Assembly: GCF_024433635.1 (NCBI RefSeq)
Contig: NZ_WNJZ01000001.1
Location: forward strand, 62,001 to 126,000
DNA from: Ruminococcus sp. zg-924
Lineage (GTDB): Bacteria > Bacillota > Clostridia > Oscillospirales > Acutalibacteraceae
Reading direction: 5' to 3'
DNA: 64,000 nt
A program made the translations under genes and the position numbers. A model generated the notes under the pieces. It was not told the DNA's origin. It was given only the letters and a program-made list of their open reading frames with translations, and ran no database searches. This document shows positions 18,700 to 27,422 of the stretch, in pieces. Position 1 is the first letter of the stretch. Each line of letters opens with the position of its first letter.

Positions 18700-19566
18700 T
18701 TATTTTATTGCATATTTCTGAACGGCTATTGCGTCGAGAAGATTAACTTTGCCGTTCTGGTTGGCGTCTGCGTTACGTTTTGAAAGGCTGTCAAAGCTGC
18801 TCAAGTCAAGTATGTATTTCTGGATTAATATAGCGTCAGAAAGCCTTACGCTGCCGTTTTTGTCAACGTCACCGATAGTAAGTCCGGTAAAATCAGTGCC
18901 GGCAGTTCCGGTGCGGCTTTCCATATCTGTGGAGGAGGTGTATGAAAAGCTTGTAATAAACGTGGTCTTTTCGCCAAGCTTTGTGCTTACATATATTTCA
19001 GCCATACCGGCGATATCGGGTGCTACGGAAGTCATAGCGCCGCCGCTGATAAATACCAGTGAAGAGGAATATCCGTTGCCCTCGTCAGAAAAATTGAAAT
19101 AGTGCTTGTTTCCGAGAATGGTTGCTTCACGTTTTCCGTTGCTCATAAAATAGTCGGAAAAATCGGAAAGCTTTAGCCTAATTTTTTGATACTTTCCGCC
19201 TGCCTGAGTTAGGTTGATAACACGGCTGAGACTGCCGCCGCCGTTAACACGATAATGATAGCCGTTTGGATCAGGAAGATAGCATGACGTAGATTCGCCG
19301 CTAAAATCAAACTTCTGTTTAAGAACCGTCTCTCCGGTGTTTACATTGCGGAACTCCGCAACGGTATCATTCGGCAGATTTGCCCCGCTCTTAAAGAAAT
19401 ATGAGTAGTTATTTTGGAGTGCTTCTGATTTTAGAATTATGTAATTTGATGATGATGATGAGGCAACGGCTTCATTTTTTTCTATCGGCTGAGCTGCCGA
19501 AGATGACGTAACGCTTAACGCTGCTAAAGCAGCGCATAGGATTGACGTGATAATTTTCTTATTCAT
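18700..19566 (-). CDS. secreted dockerin protein with unassigned module (paralogue 3 of 3)
   Basis: 288 residues. A signal peptide (MNKKIITSILCAALAALSVT) is followed by a Ser-rich stretch, then the shared module: YSYFFKSGANLPNDTVAEF, LPDPNGYHYRVNGGG, YQKIRLKLSDFSDYFMSNGK, HYFNFSDEGNGYSSSLVFIS, GGAMTSVAPDIAGMAEIYVS. A short linker leads to a type I dockerin with two good calcium loops (DVDKNGSVRLSD, DANQNGKVNLLD). It is the first gene of a two-gene operon with its own promoter. Its similarity to paralogue 2 runs along the whole length, so the cluster arose by tandem duplication. No catalytic motif is visible. Confidence 0.87.
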   Translation of the reverse strand: MNKKIITSILCAALAALSVTSSSAAQPIEKNEAVASSSSSNYIILKSEALQNNYSYFFKSGANLPNDTVAEFRNVNTGETVLKQKFDFSGESTSCYLPDPNGYHYRVNGGGSLSRVINLTQAGGKYQKIRLKLSDFSDYFMSNGKREATILGNKHYFNFSDEGNGYSSSLVFISGGAMTSVAPDIAGMAEIYVSTKLGEKTTFITSFSYTSSTDMESRTGTAGTDFTGLTIGDVDKNGSVRLSDAILIQKYILDLSSFDSLSKRNADANQNGKVNLLDAIAVQKYAIK

Positions 19567-19601
19567 ATTATCATCCTTTCGTTTATTTAATTGCCAATGA
19601 G

Positions 19602-19630
19602 ATTATAGCACTGTGAAAAAGTAACTTCAA
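19602..19630 (-). promoter_or_regulatory. promoter for the two-gene dockerin operon
   Basis: On the minus strand, TTGAAG (19630-19625), 17 bp, then an extended -10 TGCTATAAT (hexamer at 19607-19602). The predicted leader is about 30 nt, with GAAAGGATG as ribosome-binding site before the ATG at 19566. Confidence 0.7.
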
Positions 19631-19719
19631 TCAGGTAAAGTGAAAATTTCCCATTGAGATAAATTGACTAAAGTTAACACGTTATATTTGTGCAAGGTTA
19701 CTGCGAAAATTTAGTAAAT

Positions 19720-19753
19720 AGATAAAAAAGACTCCCACTAATTGTAGGAGCCT
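19720..19753 (-). terminator. terminator of the activase operon
   Basis: On the minus strand, CTCCTAC-loop-GTGGGAG is followed by TCTTTTTT, 16 nt after the stop at 19769. Confidence 0.8.
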
Positions 19754-19768
19754 TTGCTGTAAGGTATT

Positions 19769-21055
19769 TTAATTTTTGTTCTTTTCAAGCTCCGCGTGCA
19801 TATTTTCTTTTGCAACAGCAAGCATAAGCTTGATTCTGTTTTCCTGGTTAACTCTCGGTGCGCCGGGGTCATAGTCGATTGCAACAATGTTTGCACGGTC
19901 GTCTATGCTCTTGATTTTTCTTATCATACCCTTGCCACAAATGTGGTTTGGCAGACAGCCAAACGGCTGAGTGCAGACAATGTTCGGGTAGCCTGTTTCT
20001 GTAAGCTCCAGCATCTCGGCTGTTAAGAGCCAGCCTTCGCCCATTTTGCTGCCATAGCCGATAACACCTTTAACAAGTTCTTTTGTGTGGCTGTATTTTC
20101 CGGGAGGAGTAAAGCCGTACTTTGCGGTGCATTTTATCATCATAGATTCCATTTTTTCAAGGTAATCGTAGAGAATCTTAATAACCTTGTACTTTATCAT
20201 ATTGCCGCCGTAAAGCTTGATATCCTCAAGACGGTTGTCAACCTTGAACAGAGCAAAGCCCATAATGCCCGGTACGCAAACCTCGCAGTCCTGCTCGGCG
20301 AGGAACTGCTCAAGGTTGTTGTTGCCAAGCGGCGCATATTTAACGTATATCTCGCCGACAACGCCGACCTTTACCTTTGGCACACGGTTGAGCTTAAGCT
20401 CGCTGAAGTCCTTGGCGATTTTATCAAGAATTGCCTCCTGTTCCTTCGCAGCAAAGCCTCTGCCGTTTTTGAACATCTTTGTCAGTTTGTCGCTCCAACT
20501 TTGAACAAGAGCCATACTCTCGCCCTTGTTTACCTCATACGGTTTTGTCTGGTTGCTCAGGCACATAAGAGTGTCACCGTAAACAAGTGCGCCTACAAGA
20601 CGACGAATCATTGGAAGTGAAAGAGAAAAGCCGCTGTTCTTTTCAAGACCTGAAAGGTTGAGGGAAACAACCGGAACAAATTCAAGCCCCGCTTTTTTCA
20701 GAGCCTTTCTGAGCAGGTGAATGTAGTTTGACGCACGGCAACCGCCGCCTGTTTGAGTTATCATAAGTGCGGTCTTGTGCAGGTCATATTTTCCGCTTTG
20801 CAGTGCGTGGATAAACTGCCCGATAACAAGAAGAGCAGGATAGCAGGTGTCGTTGTGAACATATTTTAAGCCAACCTGAGCAATTTCGGGGCCGCTTGTT
20901 TCAAGAAGCACCGTTTTGTAGCCATACATATCAAATACGTTTCTCATCAGTCGGAACTGAATAGACGCCATCATAGGCAGAAGAATTGTGTATTCCTCCT
21001 TCATCTCTTTTGTGAAGAGGAGCCTGCCTGTTTTATCATATTCTAATTTAGCCAT
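19769..21055 (-). CDS. activase-associated protein (CoA dehydratase/DUF2229-like C-terminal part)
   Basis: 428 residues. It matches the C-terminal portion of the very large clostridial 2-hydroxyacyl-CoA dehydratase activase-type proteins (about 1400 residues). Conserved Cys-containing segments include VHNDTCYPALLVIGQF and ITQTGGGCRASNYIHLL, likely metal or iron-sulfur ligands, plus TQPFGCLPNHICGKGM. Here the protein is encoded separately, 21 nt downstream of the gene for the ASKHA ATPase part, so the two products probably form one complex. The physiological substrate of this widespread family is not established. The ribosome-binding site is a GGAATGA before the ATG at 21055. Confidence 0.75.
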   Translation of the reverse strand: MAKLEYDKTGRLLFTKEMKEEYTILLPMMASIQFRLMRNVFDMYGYKTVLLETSGPEIAQVGLKYVHNDTCYPALLVIGQFIHALQSGKYDLHKTALMITQTGGGCRASNYIHLLRKALKKAGLEFVPVVSLNLSGLEKNSGFSLSLPMIRRLVGALVYGDTLMCLSNQTKPYEVNKGESMALVQSWSDKLTKMFKNGRGFAAKEQEAILDKIAKDFSELKLNRVPKVKVGVVGEIYVKYAPLGNNNLEQFLAEQDCEVCVPGIMGFALFKVDNRLEDIKLYGGNMIKYKVIKILYDYLEKMESMMIKCTAKYGFTPPGKYSHTKELVKGVIGYGSKMGEGWLLTAEMLELTETGYPNIVCTQPFGCLPNHICGKGMIRKIKSIDDRANIVAIDYDPGAPRVNQENRIKLMLAVAKENMHAELEKNKN

Positions 21056-21076
21056 TTATATCATTCCTTTAAGCAG

Positions 21077-23998
21077 TCAGATTTTGTTCTTTGCTTCTCT
21101 TTGCTCTTCAACGGCAGCAAGCAGGCTTCTGAGCCTTATCTTGACTGCGCCTAAGTTTGTGATTTCATCGATTTTAATCTGCGTGTATATCTTGCCCTCT
21201 GATTCGAGGATTGCTCTTACCTCGTCGGTTGTGATTGCGTCAACGCCGCAGCCGAAGGAAACAAGCTGAACAAGGTTCATATCGTCCCTGCCTGCTATAT
21301 ATTTTGCTGCCGCATAAAGGCGGGAGTGATATGTCCACTGATTTAAAACAGTGGTCGGGAACTTGTCAACATTGCAGCTAACGACGTCCTCTGAAACGAT
21401 TGCAACACCGAAGCCTGCAATCAGTTTGTCGATACCCTTGTTAATTTCAGGGTCAACGTGGTATGGCCTGCCGGACAGCACGATAATGTCCTTGCCCTCT
21501 TTTTCTGCCTGAGCGATAATCTGCTCGCCCTTTGTGCGGATTTTTTTCATATGGCTGTCATATTCCTCATATGCAGCCTTTGCCGCCGCCTTAACTTCCT
21601 TAATGGTTATGCCATCGAAGTATTTATTTAGCATCTCACAAGCCTTTTTCGGAAAGTCCTTTTTGCGGTGTATACCAAGGTATTCCTTTATAAATGTAAT
21701 TTTCTTGATGTCTTTCATATTTGCGGCGATAACCTCTGGGTAATATGCAACAACAGGACAGTTGTAGTGGTTGTCGCCTAAGCCCTCGTCAAGGTTGTAG
21801 GAAAGACAGGGGTAGAAGATTGTGTCACAGCCGCTGTCAATAAGCGTTTGGATGTGCCCGTGAACAAGCTTTGCAGGATAGCAGACTGTATCTGACGGGA
21901 TTGTCTGCTGACCCTTTGCGTAGAGCTTTCTGTCGGAAACAGGCGAAGCAGAAACCTCAAAGCCAAGGTTTGTAAAGAAGCTGTGCCAGAACGGGAGAAG
22001 CTCATACATATTGAGCGCCATAGGTATGCCGATTTTGCCACGGTTACCCTTTATAGGCTTGTAGCTTTTAAGAAGCTCAAGCTTGTAATCGTAAATGTTT
22101 AAGGACTTATCAGGAGAACGCTTTGTGATTGGGCGTTCACAGCGGTTGCCGCCGATGAATTTTCTGCCGTCAGCAAATTTATTAACTGTTAAGCGGCAGT
22201 TGTTTGAGCAAAGTCCACAGGACACAACCTGTATTTCGTGCTTAAAGCCTTGAAGTTGTTCAGGAGTTAAAATTGAACTCTTTCCTGCCTTGTCTTTTGA
22301 CATTGCATAAAGCGCAGCGCCGTATGCTCCCATAAGACCTGATATTGTCGGACGAACAACCTGTGTGTTCATTTCTTTTTCAAATGCACGAAGAACAGCG
22401 TCGTTTAAGAACGTGCCGCCCTGAACAACAATTTTTCTGCCAAGCTCATCGGGGGAGGATGCTCTTATTACTTTATAGAGTGCATTTTTAACTACGCTGA
22501 CGGACAAACCTGCTGAAATATCCTCTATTGTAGCTCCGTCCTTCTGAGCTTGCTTTACAGAGCTGTTCATAAATACGGTACAGCGTGAGCCAAGGTCAAC
22601 AGGCTGCTTTGCGAAAAGCCCAAGTTTTGCAAAGTCGTCTATCTTGTAGCCGAGTGCGTTTGCAAAGGTCTGTAAAAACGAGCCGCAGCCTGACGAGCAA
22701 GCCTCGTTTAAGAAGAGGTTGTCGATTGCGCCGTTGTGTATTTTAAAGCATTTAATATCCTGTCCGCCAATGTCAATAACAAACTCAACGTCCGGCATAA
22801 AGCGTTTTGCTGCTGTGAAGTGTGCGATTGTTTCAACAATGCCGTAATCATAGCAGAACGCATTTTTTATGATTTCCTCGCCGTAGCCTGTTACTGCGCT
22901 TGCGGCTATGTCTATATCAGGAGCAGCTGCGTACAGCTCCTCTAAAAATTCTTTGATTAGCGGAACAGGGTTGCCGCTGTTCGGCTGATATTTTGAATAC
23001 AAAAGCTCTCCGTTTTCGCCCATTACAACGGACTTAACGGTTGTAGAGCCTGCATCTGTTCCGACAAATACCTTACCCTTGTAGCTCTTAAGGTCGCCCT
23101 GTTCAACGGTAGCTGAGCTGTGGCGGCGTGAAAACTCGTCATACTCCGCCTGATTTTCAAATAACGGTTTATTAAAGGCAAAGTTGCCGCTGCCGTTGTA
23201 GTGCTTAACGGCGTCAATTATTTTGTCAAAGTCTATTGTGTTTTCTGCACATAATGCCGCACCCGAAGCAACGAAGAAAAGCGAATTTTCAGGGCATATG
23301 CCGTTTGTGTTAAGAACCATATCAAAACGTCTGCGCAGACGGCTCATAAATGTAAGAGGACCGCCAAGGTACACTACCTTGCCTTCAATTTCCCTTCCCT
23401 GAGCAAGTCCTGCAACGGTTTGATTGACAACTGCCGCAAATATGCTTTCAGCAATGTCGCTCTTTCTTGCACCTTGATTCAAAAGCGGCTGTATATCAGT
23501 TTTCGCAAAAACTCCGCAGCGGCTTGCTATTGTGTAGATTTTTTCGCTTTGAGCTGCAAGCTCGTCCATTTTTTCAAGAGGAACATTTAGCAGAGTTGCC
23601 ATCTGGTCTATGAATGCGCCCGTGCCGCCGGCACAGGAACCGTTCATACGAACCTCCATACCGCCTGTAAGGAAGAGTATTTTTGCATCTTCGCCGCCAA
23701 GCTCAATTATTACATCAGTGCCGGGGATAAAGGTGTTTGCGGCAACTCTTGTAGCGTAAACCTCCTGCACAAAGTCGATGCCGCATTTGTCGGCAACACC
23801 CATACCTGCGCTGCCGGAAATTGCAACAAGAGCATTTTCACTGCCACTGATCTCGTTTCTTACACGCTCAAGTATTTCGGCAATCTTGCTTGTTATCTGA
23901 GAGTAGTGCCGCTCGTAGGTGCTGTATTTTATTTCGTTTTTATCGTCCAGAACAACGCATTTTACCGTTGTTGAACCTATATCCAAACCAATTCGCAA
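21077..23998 (-). CDS. BadF/BadG/BcrA/BcrD-type ATPase activase, tandem ATPase domains plus DUF2229-like region
   Basis: About 973 residues. Two ASKHA ATPase domains occur in tandem: the first starts LRIGLDIGSTTVKCVVLDD, with ELGGEDAKILFL and NGSCAGGTGAFID; the second starts at about 320 with GTDAGSTTVKSVVMG, with DIGGQDIKCFKI and EACSSGCGSFLQTFA. The Cys residues in CAGGTGAF and CSSGCGSF match the ligands of the [4Fe-4S] cluster shared by a dimer in HgdC-type activators. A DUF2229-like region follows (CGLCSNNCRLTVNKF, DTVCYPAKLVHGH). I set the start at the TTG at 23998, where an AGGAGG sits 7 nt upstream; it gives the canonical N-terminus. Such activators drive ATP-dependent electron transfer to a dehydratase or reductase; the partner here is unknown. 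Confidence 0.85.
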   Translation of the reverse strand: MRIGLDIGSTTVKCVVLDDKNEIKYSTYERHYSQITSKIAEILERVRNEISGSENALVAISGSAGMGVADKCGIDFVQEVYATRVAANTFIPGTDVIIELGGEDAKILFLTGGMEVRMNGSCAGGTGAFIDQMATLLNVPLEKMDELAAQSEKIYTIASRCGVFAKTDIQPLLNQGARKSDIAESIFAAVVNQTVAGLAQGREIEGKVVYLGGPLTFMSRLRRRFDMVLNTNGICPENSLFFVASGAALCAENTIDFDKIIDAVKHYNGSGNFAFNKPLFENQAEYDEFSRRHSSATVEQGDLKSYKGKVFVGTDAGSTTVKSVVMGENGELLYSKYQPNSGNPVPLIKEFLEELYAAAPDIDIAASAVTGYGEEIIKNAFCYDYGIVETIAHFTAAKRFMPDVEFVIDIGGQDIKCFKIHNGAIDNLFLNEACSSGCGSFLQTFANALGYKIDDFAKLGLFAKQPVDLGSRCTVFMNSSVKQAQKDGATIEDISAGLSVSVVKNALYKVIRASSPDELGRKIVVQGGTFLNDAVLRAFEKEMNTQVVRPTISGLMGAYGAALYAMSKDKAGKSSILTPEQLQGFKHEIQVVSCGLCSNNCRLTVNKFADGRKFIGGNRCERPITKRSPDKSLNIYDYKLELLKSYKPIKGNRGKIGIPMALNMYELLPFWHSFFTNLGFEVSASPVSDRKLYAKGQQTIPSDTVCYPAKLVHGHIQTLIDSGCDTIFYPCLSYNLDEGLGDNHYNCPVVAYYPEVIAANMKDIKKITFIKEYLGIHRKKDFPKKACEMLNKYFDGITIKEVKAAAKAAYEEYDSHMKKIRTKGEQIIAQAEKEGKDIIVLSGRPYHVDPEINKGIDKLIAGFGVAIVSEDVVSCNVDKFPTTVLNQWTYHSRLYAAAKYIAGRDDMNLVQLVSFGCGVDAITTDEVRAILESEGKIYTQIKIDEITNLGAVKIRLRSLLAAVEEQREAKNKI

Positions 23999-24329
23999 GG
24001 GAATCCCTCCTAAAATTGCAAAGTCATAAGTCTTCAATATACTATTATATTATAATCGGTAAGAAGATTAATTCTTTTAAAAAATTAAAACCTTGTATAA
24101 GCCTATTATGCAGAATTTCTGACACTGTGTCAATAAATAAATTGTGAATAAAAGGCTGATTGTCCTAATGTAAATCAGGGAAAAATCCGTGTACTCAATA
24201 ATATCACTTTTGCTCTGCAAAATCTTTGGCTTTTACAAGTGTTCACAGTAATTTTACAACTTTTATTTTTGACAAGTTTATGGTAAAATGAATGTACTAT
24301 GATAAATAATTTTGAGCGGAGAAGGCAAT
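23999..24329. other. divergent intergenic region, activase versus rRNA methyltransferase
   Basis: No gene is supported. Overlapping TATAAT hexamers on the minus strand at about 24044-24054 may serve the activase operon. On the plus strand a TTGACA at 24269-24274 could be a -35 for the methyltransferase gene, but the best -10 candidates are badly spaced. Confidence 0.4.
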
Positions 24330-25502
24330 ATGAATACAGCTAAGAATAAAGCGGAAAAGGTTTGCACTGCCGCTAAAAAGTGCAGTGGTTGTCAGCTCAG
24401 CAATATGAACTATGAACGGCAGCTTAAATGGAAGCAGAATACGGTGTATAAGCTATTGCGGCAGTTTGGAACGGTGAAGAAAATTGTAGGTATGAGCGAC
24501 CCCTGCCATTACCGCAACAAGCAGCAGTTTGTGTTTAAGAGAGCGAAAAACGGGAAAGTTGTATGCGGGTTGTATCAGTCGAAAACTAACGGTGTTGTTG
24601 AGTGCTTTGATTGTTTGATAAACAACGAGCGAGCCTGCGAAATTGCCAAAACGGTTACAGAGCTTTTGCAAAGCAGCAAAATAAAAATTTACTCACCAAA
24701 AAACGGCAGCGGCAATTTGAAGCATATGCTGATTAAAACAGGAAATAAAAGCGGAGAAATTTTGCTTTGCTTTGTGTGCGCAAAAAGAACCTTTAAGCCG
24801 GACGATATTTTCATAAAGCATATTATTGAGCAGTGTCCGGACATAACAACGATAACCGAGATTGTAAATAAAACGCCTGAGGGTGTTTTCCTTGACGGTG
24901 AGGAGAGCATAATTTTTGGCAGAGGATATATTACAGACAGCCTTTGCAAAATGAGATTTAAAATCTCAGCAAAGTCGTTTTATCAGATAAATCCGACTCA
25001 GACCGAAAGACTTTACACCTGTGCAATTGAAAGGGCAAGGCTTGAAAAAGGTGAGCAAGTGCTTGATGCGTACAGCGGAGTAGGCACAATCGGGATAATA
25101 GCCGCCGCACAGACAGGAGCCGAGGTTTTGAGCGTTGAATTAAACCCTGACGCATATTCAAACGCAAGGGAGAATGCAGAGCTTAACGATGTTCAAAACA
25201 TAAGCTTTGTAAATGATGACGCACAGCGGTATATTGAGGAGCTTGCAAAAAACGGAGAGCATCTTGATTGTGTTATAGCCGACCCGCCAAGAGCAGGCTG
25301 TTCAAGAGGCTTTTTGCTATCGCTCATAAAAATAAAGCCGAAAAGGGTTGTATATGTTTCCTGCAATCCGAAAACATTGCAGAGGGATTTGTATTTTCTG
25401 ACCAAGAATGGCTATAAGGCGGATTTTATTAGACCGTTTGATATGTTTCCGTTTACAAATCATGTTGAAACGGTTTGTGTGATGTCTTGTAAAGAGGATT
25501 AA
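24330..25502 (+). CDS. 23S rRNA (uracil-5-)-methyltransferase, RlmC/RlmD/RumA-TrmA family
   Basis: SAM-dependent m5U methyltransferase of 390 residues. The N-terminal cysteine set CTAAKKCSGCQLSNM fits the [4Fe-4S] ligands of RumA-type enzymes. C-terminal motifs are FYQINPTQTERLY, LDAYSGVGTIGIIAA (SAM site), CVIADPPRAGC (motif IV), and VYVSCNPKTLQRDL with the catalytic Cys, then FDMFPFTNHVETV. No N-terminal TRAM domain is present, so it is shorter than E. coli RumA. I took the ATG at 24330 (GGAG 8 nt upstream). The target uridine cannot be told from sequence. Confidence 0.88.
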   Translation: MNTAKNKAEKVCTAAKKCSGCQLSNMNYERQLKWKQNTVYKLLRQFGTVKKIVGMSDPCHYRNKQQFVFKRAKNGKVVCGLYQSKTNGVVECFDCLINNERACEIAKTVTELLQSSKIKIYSPKNGSGNLKHMLIKTGNKSGEILLCFVCAKRTFKPDDIFIKHIIEQCPDITTITEIVNKTPEGVFLDGEESIIFGRGYITDSLCKMRFKISAKSFYQINPTQTERLYTCAIERARLEKGEQVLDAYSGVGTIGIIAAAQTGAEVLSVELNPDAYSNARENAELNDVQNISFVNDDAQRYIEELAKNGEHLDCVIADPPRAGCSRGFLLSLIKIKPKRVVYVSCNPKTLQRDLYFLTKNGYKADFIRPFDMFPFTNHVETVCVMSCKED

Positions 25503-25538
25503 AGTTATTATATTTAGTTTAATAAAAGGAGAATAATG

Positions 25539-26135
25539 ATGAAAATATTAATAGATGAAGATATATTAGAGTTTTTAAAAGTATGTTATTTTGGTTCTGA
25601 CGAAAATCCTTATAAAGCGTCAAGCAATAGGGCGTATCGTGATTTAAACAGAACTATAAGATTCAATGGTATGGAACAGAATGCACGGGATAAGCTTCGT
25701 GATGAAGTACATACACTACTTGAAAAAGAAATTAAAAGCGTTTGCAATTCCAATATTACCACCCAAGAGCAGTTTGATGTGTGGCATAAAAAAACCTGTG
25801 ACAAAATCAGGGAGTTATATAAAAACAAAAATATAACATTTAGCTTTGGCCAGGCACAAAAATGGATTAATATGACATTTAAGTATTTGTATATTCTTCA
25901 AATATGTGATTTTGAGGATATTTTCATGTTTCTTCACGTTCCATTGGATAATTATGTGATGGAAATAGCGGAAAAAGAATTTGCAGTTAAGCGTCTGTCT
26001 ACTCCTTGGAGCAGGTGCGATGATTATAAACAGTACATAGCTTATCAAAATGAATTAAGAGCTAACATTGATAACTGCGAGCCTTTGAGGTGGGAATTTA
26101 GTTCTTGGATAAAAGCATTAAAAGACAGCAATTGA
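25539..26135 (+). CDS. hypothetical protein, about 198 residues
   Basis: An all-helical, soluble-looking protein with no signal peptide or membrane segment. It has a notable conserved-looking patch FSFGQAQKWINMTFKYLYIL, followed by LHVPLDNYVMEIA. I recognise no family or catalytic motif. Two adjacent ATG codons occur (25536 and 25539); GGAG at 25528-25531 is better spaced for the second. Codon use is more A+T-rich than in flanking core genes, and together with the following acetyltransferase gene it looks like accessory material inserted between the methyltransferase and the two-component system. Confidence 0.7.
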   Translation: MKILIDEDILEFLKVCYFGSDENPYKASSNRAYRDLNRTIRFNGMEQNARDKLRDEVHTLLEKEIKSVCNSNITTQEQFDVWHKKTCDKIRELYKNKNITFSFGQAQKWINMTFKYLYILQICDFEDIFMFLHVPLDNYVMEIAEKEFAVKRLSTPWSRCDDYKQYIAYQNELRANIDNCEPLRWEFSSWIKALKDSN

Positions 26136-26217
26136 AAAATATCAGATAAATTTTTGTAATAAGCTTTCTTTCAATTTGCAATTACTGATTATGTGTAAAA
26201 GTTAATGGAGAAATTTT

Positions 26218-26685
26218 ATGGTTAGATATGCAAAATTTGAAGAATTAGGAAAGGTAAACGAGCTTAGAAAACAAGTAAATGAACTGCATTGCAAGGGAAG
26301 ACCGGATATATTCAGAGGCGGATTCTGTAAGGAAATGCAGGATATTATATTTGCAATATGGGAAAATAAAGATACAGATGTAATTGTTGCAGTAAGAAGC
26401 GGTGATATATGTGGCTTTGCTTGTGTTGAGTATATTACAAAACCGTTGTCGCCGTACAATTTAGAGCGAAAATATTATCATATTGTTGAATTTGGTGTAG
26501 ACAAAAAATACAGACGCCGGGGGGTTGCAACAGAAATGTTTGAATTTATTAAGGAGCAGGCAAAGTTGAAAGGGCTTGATAAAATCGAATTGGATATGTG
26601 GGAGTTTAATGAAGATGCGCTTAAATTTTATGAAGCAATTGGATTTAAAACATATCGAAGATATATGGAGTTTGATTTTACCTAA
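26218..26685 (+). CDS. GNAT-family N-acetyltransferase
   Basis: 155 residues with the GNAT fold hallmarks: strand DIVAVRSGDICGFACVE-type beta region, motif A VEFGVDKKYRRRGVATEMF with the R-x-x-G-x-A acetyl-CoA loop, and motif B DMWEFNEDALKFYEAIGFK. It would acetylate an amine-bearing small molecule or protein N-terminus; the substrate is unknown. The ribosome-binding site is a TGGAGAA before the ATG at 26218. It lies in the same A+T-rich stretch as the preceding hypothetical gene. Confidence 0.85.
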   Translation: MVRYAKFEELGKVNELRKQVNELHCKGRPDIFRGGFCKEMQDIIFAIWENKDTDVIVAVRSGDICGFACVEYITKPLSPYNLERKYYHIVEFGVDKKYRRRGVATEMFEFIKEQAKLKGLDKIELDMWEFNEDALKFYEAIGFKTYRRYMEFDFT

Positions 26686-26710
26686 GTTTTACCCAACAGC
26701 TTTATTATTG

Positions 26711-26719
26711 TGCTATAAT
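26711..26719 (+). promoter_or_regulatory. extended -10 promoter for the two-component operon
   Basis: TGCTATAAT at 26711-26719, 35 nt before the ATG of the response regulator. There is no good -35. Confidence 0.55.
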
Positions 26720-26753
26720 TAATTAAGTATATAATTTGAAATGAGGTAGCGTT

Positions 26754-27422
26754 ATGATTTATATTGTTGAAGACGATAACGATATCAGAGAGATGGAAAG
26801 CTATGCAATAAAGAACAGCGGGTTTGAGGTGCAGGCTTTTTCAAACGGCAAGGAGTTTTTTGCAGCGCTTGAAAAACAGCTTCCTAAGCTTGTTATGTTG
26901 GATATTATGCTTCCGGGTGAGGATGGTCTTGCTATTCTGCACAGGATAAGAGAGAAGGAGCTAACCAGAGGAATACCCGTTATTATGGTGACTGCCAAGA
27001 CGAGTGAGATAGACAAGGTTAAAGGTCTTGATATGGGAGCGGATGACTACATAACAAAGCCGTTTGGAGTAATGGAGCTTGTGTCAAGAGTTAAAGCCTT
27101 GCTTAGACGCTGTGAGAATAAGCAGGAGGTTCAGACTATTATATATAAGGACATTACAATTGACGACCACAAGCACAAGGTAACTGTCGGCGGAGAAACC
27201 TGCGTTTTGACATATAAGGAGTATGAACTGCTTAAGTACCTTATTACAAACAAGGATATTGCCCTGTCAAGAGAAAAGCTTCTCGGCAAGGTGTGGGGCT
27301 ATGATTTTGAGGGTGAGAGCCGTACTGTTGATATGCACATCAAGACTCTGCGCCAAAAGCTTGGCGAGGCAGGTAACTATATTGTAACGGTAAGACACGT
27401 GGGGTATAAGATTGGTGAATAA
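26754..27422 (+). CDS. response regulator, OmpR/PhoB family
   Basis: 222 residues. Receiver domain with acidic pocket VEDDND (residues 5-10), phosphoacceptor Asp50 in VMLDIMLPGEDG, conserved Thr in VMVTAKTSE and Lys in YITKPFG. The C-terminal winged-helix DNA-binding domain includes LTYKEYELLKYLITNKD, LGKVWGYDFEGESRTVDMHI and VRHVGYKIGE. It overlaps the kinase gene by a few codons. PhoB/PhoR-like sequence suggests phosphate or envelope sensing, but the signal is not certain; no pst genes are nearby. Confidence 0.93.
   Translation: MIYIVEDDNDIREMESYAIKNSGFEVQAFSNGKEFFAALEKQLPKLVMLDIMLPGEDGLAILHRIREKELTRGIPVIMVTAKTSEIDKVKGLDMGADDYITKPFGVMELVSRVKALLRRCENKQEVQTIIYKDITIDDHKHKVTVGGETCVLTYKEYELLKYLITNKDIALSREKLLGKVWGYDFEGESRTVDMHIKTLRQKLGEAGNYIVTVRHVGYKIGE

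Noticed and set aside
25503-26690. Possible defence island or integrated element
   Set aside because: No nuclease, integrase, transposase, inverted repeats or target duplication could be seen; only a hypothetical gene and an acetyltransferase gene.
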